The translations under genes were made by a program, and so were the position numbers. A stretch of 19,406 nt of DNA from Chryseobacterium sp. UBA6632 (GTDB lineage: Bacteria > Bacteroidota > Bacteroidia > Flavobacteriales > Weeksellaceae). Below, piece by piece: positions 14,590-19,406 of the stretch; position 1 is the stretch's first letter, and each line of letters starts with the position of its first letter. The stretch is from contig DKLU01000344.1 in assembly GCA_002455915.1 (NCBI GenBank), forward strand, positions 1 to 19,406, given 5' to 3'. The notes under the pieces are model-generated. The model had not been told where the DNA came from and ran no database searches. It saw only the letters and a list, made by a program, of their open reading frames with translations.

Positions 14590-14790
14590 TTACTTTTTAT
14601 TTTCGCGCATAGCTCTGATTAACTGTTTGTTTCTCTTTTCTGCTCTTTCGTTATTCAGTGATAATGCTGCCCAAATCGCTGCCGGAGCCCAACCGATCAA
14701 CGTAATTTGTAAAATAAGACAAAGAATTCCCGTGAAAATTTTTCCGCGAACGATGAATGATAAAAAGGGTAATAAGATGGCTAATAACAT
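14590..14790 (-). CDS. YqaE/Pmp3-like small membrane protein
   Basis: A 66-residue protein with two hydrophobic helices: residues about 1-14 (MLLAILLPFLSFIV) and 20-44 (TGILCLILQITLIGWAPAAIWAAL). The 'LLAILLP' opening and 'ILQITLIGWAPAAIWA' second helix match the UPF0057/Pmp3 pattern, whose members are small proteins affecting membrane potential and salt stress tolerance. A charged 20-residue C-terminal tail (NNERAEKRNKQLIRAMRENKK) extends beyond the usual 52-55 residues and is likely cytoplasmic. It follows the TPR gene on the same strand after an 18-nt gap, so the two probably share a transcript ended by the hairpin at 14544-14567. Confidence 0.85.
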   Translation of the reverse strand: MLLAILLPFLSFIVRGKIFTGILCLILQITLIGWAPAAIWAALSLNNERAEKRNKQLIRAMRENKK

Positions 14791-14808
14791 ATTTGTAGTT
14801 TTTTTATT

Positions 14809-15192
14809 TTAATGCGATTGAGGATCAAAATAAGCTTTAAAAGTCAGCGGATCTTCACTAAAATTTTCAGAAATCTCTAAATATTCATGGTATTCTTCCG
14901 CGTGCATTCCCAAATCGATCATGACAATGGCGAGATTGATATACAGATTTTTATCTTCCGAACCCAAATCTACTGCCATTTTTAGAACCGCCAAAGCATT
15001 TTCATTTTCACCAGAATCAGATAAAACAGCACCCAAATTGATTAAAGCAGAAGTATTTTGTGGTTCAATAGTCAGAATATCTTTTAATTCTGTCAGCATC
15101 AGTTCATTGATTTCATCCCAATAATCTTCGTTTTCCAACCTTTTGGCTTGGAGTTTTTTTATGTTTTCTAATCTTTTTGTTATCGTGTTCAT
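14809..15192 (-). CDS. TPR-repeat protein
   Basis: A 127-residue acidic cytoplasmic protein. At least two tetratricopeptide repeats are visible: residues about 45-78 (PQNTSALINLGAVLSDSGENENALAVLKMAVDLG) and 79-110 (SEDKNLYINLAIVMIDLGMHAEEYHEYLEI), preceded by a charged helical N-terminus. TPR proteins are interaction scaffolds; no partner is evident beyond the Pmp3-like gene 18 nt downstream. There is no signal peptide. The start is ATG 15190-15192, 38 nt after the stop of the GNAT gene on the same strand, so the three genes from 15773 to 14590 may be one operon. Confidence 0.85.
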   Translation of the reverse strand: MNTITKRLENIKKLQAKRLENEDYWDEINELMLTELKDILTIEPQNTSALINLGAVLSDSGENENALAVLKMAVDLGSEDKNLYINLAIVMIDLGMHAEEYHEYLEISENFSEDPLTFKAYFDPQSH

Positions 15193-15230
15193 CGTCTAAA
15201 TTCCCGGATTGATTTTTATTAAAGTACAAA

Positions 15231-15773
15231 TTAATTCAAATTTTCCCAATCTTGTTTATCTATTTGAAATAAATCCATCACTTTTCCGGAATAATCAATT
15301 GATCTTTTAAAGGCCATTCCATTTTTTAACGCAACATTTTTTGAATCTTTATTTTCTGGAATAATAATAGAAACCAACCGATTATGTAGATTATTTTCAA
15401 AAGCAAAATCTTTACATTTTGTAGCTGCTTCAATCGCAAAACCTTGACCCCGAAATTCAGGAAGAATAGAGTAAGCGATTTCCAGTTCAAATTTATTTTC
15501 TACTTCGCGTACCAATAATCCGCATTGCCCGATCAATTGCTGAGTTTCTTTCGAAATCAATACATTTTGCCCGCCGAGATTATTTTCATACCGATGAAAA
15601 GTCCATTCAAACCATTTTTCACAACGTTCTTTTGGTGTTTTAAAATTTTCCATTCCGAGCATTTTGGTGGTATGTTCATCTTCAAATAATTCAAGCCAAT
15701 GATCAAAATCGGAATTTTCAAGTTTTCGAAAAAGAAGTCTTTCGGTTTCCTGATGGGTGAGAAGGTATTTCAT
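15231..15773 (-). CDS. RimJ/RimL-type GNAT N-acetyltransferase
   Basis: A 180-residue single-domain protein of normal length for the Acetyltransf_3 group. It opens with 'ETERLLFRKLENSDFDHWLELFED', the typical RimJ/RimL start, and carries the acetyl-CoA loop 'YSILPEFRGQGFAIEAATKC' (R-G-Q-G-x-A) and 'NKDSKNVALKNGMAF' near the C-terminus. Members acetylate protein N-termini, ribosomal proteins, amino sugars or antibiotics; the substrate here is unknown. No signal peptide. Upstream, TTTG at 15828-15831 on the minus strand is a possible -33 box but no good -7 box follows. It is first of a possible three-gene transcript with the TPR and Pmp3-like genes. Confidence 0.92.
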   Translation of the reverse strand: MKYLLTHQETERLLFRKLENSDFDHWLELFEDEHTTKMLGMENFKTPKERCEKWFEWTFHRYENNLGGQNVLISKETQQLIGQCGLLVREVENKFELEIAYSILPEFRGQGFAIEAATKCKDFAFENNLHNRLVSIIIPENKDSKNVALKNGMAFKRSIDYSGKVMDLFQIDKQDWENLN

Positions 15774-15906
15774 AATTTAAAAGTACAATTTTCATCAATT
15801 TCAGATCTTATTTTTATATTTTACAAAGACAATTTGATGGATGTATTTCTTATTATACATCAACTGTATTTTATGTTTATCTGAAAATTAATCTCTATTA
15901 AATAAA

Positions 15907-15934
15907 AAACCATTAAGATCAAACTTAATGGTTT
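15907..15934 (-). terminator. Intrinsic terminator of the M3 peptidase gene
   Basis: AAACCATTAAG (15907-15917) and CTTAATGGTTT (15924-15934) form a perfect 11-bp stem with a 6-nt loop. On the minus strand it is followed by TTTATT, 14 nt past the peptidase stop. Confidence 0.88.
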
Positions 15935-15948
15935 CAATGTTTTATTTG

Positions 15949-18006
15949 TTATCCAAACGCTCTCTTCAACAAACTCTCCACTTTCGGCTCGCTTCCTCTG
16001 AAATTTTTATACAATTCCATCGGATCTTTTGTACCACCGGAAGAAAGAAGAACCTTATATTTTGCAGCAATTTCAGGATTGAAAATTCCGTTTTCTTTAA
16101 AATATTGGAACGCGTCTGCATCCAGAACTTCCGCCCATTTATAAGAATAATATCCCGCAGAATATCCACCTTGGAAAATATGCGAAAAACTAGGACTCAT
16201 CGCTGTTTCAGGATTTGTAGGGTACAATTGCGTAGCTTTCGTATAGTTATCCTCAAACTCTTTCACACTTTTACTCTCCAACTCTGCAACTTTAGTATGA
16301 TAATTCATATCTAGCAGTCCAAAACCAAGCTGTCTCAACGTCTGATAACCTTCCATAAAGTTTTTCGACTGAGCGATTTTTTCAATTTTTTCGTCCGGTA
16401 AAATTTCACCTGTTTTGTAATGTTTGGCGAAAGTTTTTAAGAATTCAGGTTCGTAGCAGAAATTCTCCAAAAATTGAGAAGGTAATTCCACAAAATCCCA
16501 TTTCACAGAAGTTCCGGAAAGGGTAGGATATTGCGTATTTGCCAACATTCCGTGAAGAGCGTGACCAAATTCATGAAACAAAGTCGTCACTTCCTGAAAC
16601 GTCAATAAACTCGGTGTATCTTTCGTCGGCTTGCTGAAATTACAAACGATAGAAATATGCGGACGAGAATTTTCTCCGTCCTTTTGATACTGGCTTTTAT
16701 AGCTCGTCATCCAGGCTCCGGCTCTCTTACCTTTTCTCGGAAAATAATCTACATAAAGTAAAGCTTTGAAAGTTTTTTCAGGATTGTTACTTCCATCTTC
16801 CGACTTCCCGCTTCCTGCCTCAAAAACTTCGTAAACTTTTACGTCTTCGTGGTATTTTGGAATATCATTTCTTTCCTCAAAAGTCAATCCGAAAAGTTTG
16901 TTTGATAATCCGAAAACAGCATCCTGAACTTGCTCTAATGGAAAATAAGGTTTTAATTCTTCATCATTCAAATCATATTTTGCTTTACGGAGTTTTTCTG
17001 CATAAAAAGCATGATCGTAAGCTTGTATTTCCTCGATTCCGTCGGCTTTTGCTAAAAATTTTAATTCTTCGATTTCTTTATCTGCGTAAGGTTTTGCTTT
17101 AATTAAAAGTTCATTCAAAAAATCAATGACTTTCGTTGGAGATTTTGCCATTCTTTCTTCCAGAACGTAATCCGCGTAATTCGTGTAACCTAATAATTCT
17201 GCTTTTTGTTGTTTTAAATTTAAAAGTTCTTTAATTAAATTCTGATTATCAAATTCACCTCCGTCGAAAGATTTTTTACCGTTTGCCAATGCAATTTCCT
17301 TTCTCAATTCACGGTTTTCAGCGTAAGTCATGAACGGAATATAGCTTGGATATTGCAAAGTCACAACCCAGCCTTCCAGATTTCTTTCTTTTGCTTCTTC
17401 GGCATATTGTTCCAAAATAGCTTCCGGAATTCCTACCAAATCTTCTTTATTGGTGATATGTTTAAAATAATTATTCGTTGAAGCCAACACGTTTTGCCCA
17501 AATTGAAGCGACTTTAAAGATAAATCCATACTGATTTTCTTTAATTTTTCTTTGTCTTCTTCATTTAATAATGCACCGCTTCTTACAAAACCTTTGTAAG
17601 TTTCATTCAAAAGCATTTGCTGTTCTTCGTTCAGGTTGTATTTTTCTTTTTCATCGTAAACTTTTTTAATTTTATTGAAAAGTGCTTCGTTTTGAGAAAT
17701 TTTTGAAGAATATTCCGTTAAAATCGGCGAAACTTCCTGAGCAATTTGTTGTAATTCGTCGCTCGTTTCAGCAGAATTTAAATTGAAAAATATATTAGAA
17801 ACCTTATCAAGCTGTTCTCCGGAATATGCCAAAGCTTCAATCACATTTTCAAAAGTTGGTTCTTCAGAATTGTTGACAATTGCGTCGATCTCTTCCTCTG
17901 ATTTTTTAATTAATTCTTGAAAAGCGGGAAGATAATCTTCATTTTTAATAGAAGTGAACGGCGCGGAATGATATGGTGTATTAAAATTTTCTGTTAAAAT
18001 ATTCAT
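15949..18006 (-). CDS. M3-family zinc oligopeptidase (oligopeptidase A / peptidyl-dipeptidase Dcp type)
   Basis: A 685-residue protein, the usual size of bacterial M3 thimet-type peptidases (PrlC/OpdA and Dcp). The zinc site is clear: HEFGH with His478, Glu479 and His482 within TLFHEFGHALHGML, and the third ligand Glu507 in WDFVELPSQFLENF, 25 residues after the second His. Further family motifs are HISIVCNFSKPT and the C-terminal FSHIFQGGYSAGYYSYKWAEVLDADAFQYF, with the substrate-contacting tyrosines. No signal peptide, so it degrades short peptides in the cytoplasm. OpdA and Dcp cannot be told apart by eye. It is monocistronic: a promoter at 18067-18100 and a strong terminator at 15907-15934. 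Confidence 0.96.
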   Translation of the reverse strand: MNILTENFNTPYHSAPFTSIKNEDYLPAFQELIKKSEEEIDAIVNNSEEPTFENVIEALAYSGEQLDKVSNIFFNLNSAETSDELQQIAQEVSPILTEYSSKISQNEALFNKIKKVYDEKEKYNLNEEQQMLLNETYKGFVRSGALLNEEDKEKLKKISMDLSLKSLQFGQNVLASTNNYFKHITNKEDLVGIPEAILEQYAEEAKERNLEGWVVTLQYPSYIPFMTYAENRELRKEIALANGKKSFDGGEFDNQNLIKELLNLKQQKAELLGYTNYADYVLEERMAKSPTKVIDFLNELLIKAKPYADKEIEELKFLAKADGIEEIQAYDHAFYAEKLRKAKYDLNDEELKPYFPLEQVQDAVFGLSNKLFGLTFEERNDIPKYHEDVKVYEVFEAGSGKSEDGSNNPEKTFKALLYVDYFPRKGKRAGAWMTSYKSQYQKDGENSRPHISIVCNFSKPTKDTPSLLTFQEVTTLFHEFGHALHGMLANTQYPTLSGTSVKWDFVELPSQFLENFCYEPEFLKTFAKHYKTGEILPDEKIEKIAQSKNFMEGYQTLRQLGFGLLDMNYHTKVAELESKSVKEFEDNYTKATQLYPTNPETAMSPSFSHIFQGGYSAGYYSYKWAEVLDADAFQYFKENGIFNPEIAAKYKVLLSSGGTKDPMELYKNFRGSEPKVESLLKRAFG

Positions 18007-18066
18007 TTTTCGTTTTTTAATTATTGTAAATGTAAGGAATCATAGTTGATTCGTGAGGTGATGGCG

Positions 18067-18100
18067 CAAAAATAATGCCCGACTGAAAAGTTGTGACAAA
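18067..18100 (-). promoter_or_regulatory. Promoter of the M3 peptidase gene
   Basis: On the minus strand TTTG (18100-18097), 22 nt, TATTTTTG (18074-18067), an exact -7 match, about 60 nt before the ATG. A second near-match, TACATTTA (18034-18027), is closer to the start and could be used instead. Confidence 0.5.
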
Positions 18101-18180
18101 ATTGTTTATCTTTAATAATCTTGTCATATGCGAAGTTGGAATGGTGGGGGAATGGCTAATTTTGACAATAGGTTGTAAAG

Positions 18181-18213
18181 AACTTTGTCAAAGATTTAAA
18201 CTTTGACAAAGTT
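18181..18213. repeat. Palindromic interspersed repeat, copy 2
   Basis: AACTTTGTCAAAG (18181-18193) and CTTTGACAAAGTT (18201-18213) with 7-nt loop ATTTAAA. The arms are identical to those at 9993-10026; only the loop differs, by one T. It sits between the divergent peptidase and SRPBCC genes, 42 nt before the SRPBCC start codon. Confidence 0.85.
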
Positions 18214-18255
18214 GATTAGCTTTTAAAATTAAAATAAACCCTAAATATTTAAACT

Positions 18256-18789
18256 ATGAAAACATTCTTAAAAATCATCGGGATAATTCTTTTCTTCATT
18301 ATTGTATATGGTATTGTGGCCATGCTGGCTTTCGGTAAAACTTATCATTATGAAAAATCGATTGTGATTAATGCTCCGAAAGATAAAGTGTGGCAACAAG
18401 TAGGCTCAATGAAAGCTTTTAACGAATGGAACCCGTGGATGAAACTCGATCCTGCAATGAAAATTGACTACACCGGAAATCCTGGTCAAGTAGGCGATAA
18501 GTATTGCTGGGACAGTAAAAATGATGATGCTGGAGCTGGCTGCCAAGAAATCAAAGAATTGGTTGCAAATGAAAAACAAAAAACAGAAATGACTTTTATG
18601 AGACCTTTCGAAGGACAGGCAACTTCAGAAATTATTTTAACCACAGAAGGGAGTTCCACAAAAGTAACTTGGAGTATGGATACCGAACAGGAAACTTGGA
18701 TGAAACTCATGCGCCCCATGATGGATTACCAAATGGGAAAATCTTACGGCGAAGGTCTTGATAATCTTAAAAAACTTTCAGAAAAATAA
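18256..18789 (+). CDS. Membrane-anchored SRPBCC (polyketide cyclase/START-like) protein
   Basis: A 177-residue protein. Residues 5-27 (LKIIGIILFFIIVYGIVAMLAFG) form one transmembrane segment, followed by an SRPBCC domain from about residue 31: 'YHYEKSIVINAPKDKVWQQVGSMKAFNEWNPWMKLDP' is the family's characteristic opening, and 'GSSTKVTWSMDTE' and the C-terminal helix 'MGKSYGEGLDNLKKLSE' close the helix-grip fold. The domain binds hydrophobic ligands; the ligand is unknown and there are no enzymatic residues to assign. It is a single gene, divergent from the M3 peptidase and followed by its own terminator. The palindromic repeat at 18181-18213 lies in the promoter region. Confidence 0.92.
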   Translation: MKTFLKIIGIILFFIIVYGIVAMLAFGKTYHYEKSIVINAPKDKVWQQVGSMKAFNEWNPWMKLDPAMKIDYTGNPGQVGDKYCWDSKNDDAGAGCQEIKELVANEKQKTEMTFMRPFEGQATSEIILTTEGSSTKVTWSMDTEQETWMKLMRPMMDYQMGKSYGEGLDNLKKLSEK

Positions 18790-18795
18790 AAACGG

Positions 18796-18822
18796 AAGCC
18801 TAGTGAAATTCACAGGGCTTTT
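18796..18822 (+). terminator. Terminator of the SRPBCC gene
   Basis: AAGCC-TA-GTGAA, one unpaired A, TTCAC-AG-GGCTT: two paired blocks of 5 bp separated by a 2x2 mismatch, ending in TTTTCTATTT. It is 7 nt after the stop codon. Confidence 0.75.
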
Positions 18823-18971
18823 CTATTTAAAATCAACATTATTTTATTACAATAGCAATGGTGATGATGATTGCAATGCACACAAGTACATAATGAATAT
18901 TCTTTACCAAAGAGTATGATGTCAAAGTATTAATAATAATCTATATTGAGGATAAGAATATTTACGTTTTA

Positions 18972-19319
18972 CTATCTTTTATCGTTGAATGAACCATAGC
19001 CACCATTGCCTTTCGGGTTCGATCCGTATTCATTCGAACCATAATCACTATCCGCAATCATAATCCAAATAGGGTAAAACGGAATAAGCTGAAACCAGCC
19101 GCTATTTCCCAAATCGTGACATCTTTTTGCACCCTGAGCAAGCATAAAAAGCAATAGTATAAGCCTTAATAAGAATAAAATAATGTGTACTGCAAGATTG
19201 TCTGTCATTCCGTAGACGAGTTGTAAAGGAATTCCGAAACATAGGTTGAGCATTATGGAAACGATATATTCCGAACGTTTTATTCTTCCATGAAAGGAAA
19301 ATAGATTGGATTTCATCAT
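18972..19319 (-). CDS. DUF805 family inner-membrane protein
   Basis: A 115-residue protein with the DUF805 signature: 'LFSFHGRIKRSEYIVS' at the N-terminus, two or three hydrophobic segments (about 18-38, 43-63 and 74-88), the loop 'GAKRCHDLGNSGWFQLIPF', and a Gly/Asn-rich tail with 'DYGSNEYGSNPKG' (the GxNxYGxxP motif). Family members are small inner-membrane proteins of unknown role. Two consecutive ATG codons (19319 and 19316) are possible starts. A -7 box lies 20 nt upstream at 19339-19346. The gap between this gene and the SRPBCC terminator (18823-18971) shows no convincing feature. Confidence 0.93.
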   Translation of the reverse strand: MMKSNLFSFHGRIKRSEYIVSIMLNLCFGIPLQLVYGMTDNLAVHIILFLLRLILLLFMLAQGAKRCHDLGNSGWFQLIPFYPIWIMIADSDYGSNEYGSNPKGNGGYGSFNDKR

Positions 19320-19338
19320 TTTACTGTTTGTGTTTCTG

Positions 19339-19346
19339 CAAATATA
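19339..19346 (-). promoter_or_regulatory. -7 promoter element of the DUF805 gene
   Basis: TATATTTG on the minus strand matches TAnnTTTG exactly. No TTTG at -33 distance; a perfect 16-bp palindrome ATCTTTATATAAAGAT (19367-19382) lies about where the -33 region and its upstream flank would be. Confidence 0.45.
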
Positions 19347-19406
19347 AATATTATTTAAAAAATATTATCTTTATATAAAGATTCGATGTATGGAGAAGAT
19401 TATATT

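Noticed and set aside
18839..18925. A 28-codon minus-strand frame from a TTG (ends IHYVLVCIAIIITIAIVIK) that looks like a small transmembrane peptide.
   Set aside because: It has no ATG, no clear -7 box at the right distance and lies in AT-rich intergenic DNA where hydrophobic frames arise easily. Kept only as a note.
19367..19382. Perfect 16-bp palindrome ATCTTTATATAAAGAT near the right edge.
   Set aside because: It consists almost only of A and T, so chance palindromes are likely; mentioned only as context for the DUF805 promoter.
19386..19406. A plus-strand ATG with seven open codons (MYGEDYI) running off the right edge.
   Set aside because: Too short to judge and without a recognisable promoter; no gene call is justified.

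Overview
The window is about 19.4 kb of AT-rich chromosome from a Bacteroidota bacterium. It is most likely a Flavobacteriia member of the Chryseobacterium/Weeksellaceae type. Supporting signs are a TonB receptor with a CarboxypepD_reg-like N-terminal extension, a C-terminal type IX secretion (T9SS) sorting domain, repeated matches to the Bacteroidota promoter (TTTG, about 20 nt, TAnnTTTG), and almost no Shine-Dalgarno sequences. Everything here is read by eye; no database search was possible.

Left part (1-3549). At the very edge a minus-strand gene begins that looks like a type-2 tyrosyl-tRNA synthetase. It is preceded by a promoter, a 32-codon leader ORF rich in Tyr and Phe, competing RNA stems and an intrinsic terminator, which together have the architecture of a ribosome-mediated attenuator. 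Next come two poorly characterised minus-strand proteins (one Imm35/YrhB-like), a small secreted protein, and a VOC-domain lipoprotein divergent from an XRE-cupin regulator. The promoters of that divergent pair overlap.

Centre (3939-12038, plus strand). This is the most coherent block: a TonB-dependent receptor, a DUF5690-type MFS permease, a TIGR03364-like FAD amine oxidase, a phosphonatase-like HAD hydrolase (TIGR03351-like), and, after a 246-nt gap, a secreted alkaline-phosphatase-superfamily phosphodiesterase with LamG-like and T9SS domains. The pairing of FAD oxidase with phosphonatase-like hydrolase is known from proposed aminophosphonate catabolism. The whole set reads as a surface-to-cytoplasm scavenging route for an aminoalkylphosphonate (inference): release outside, import across both membranes, oxidative deamination, then C-P cleavage. 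Direct repeats with 11-bp phasing upstream of the receptor resemble a Pho-type box.

Right part (12133-19406). Mostly minus-strand housekeeping and accessory genes: a MarR-GNAT fusion, a frameshifted serine beta-lactamase-family gene, a Pmp3/YqaE-like protein with a TPR protein, a RimJ/RimL-type GNAT, an M3 oligopeptidase, a plus-strand SRPBCC protein and a DUF805 membrane protein. Intergenic DNA holds two copies of one 33-34 nt palindromic repeat and a 160-bp MITE-like element with 13-bp terminal inverted repeats.
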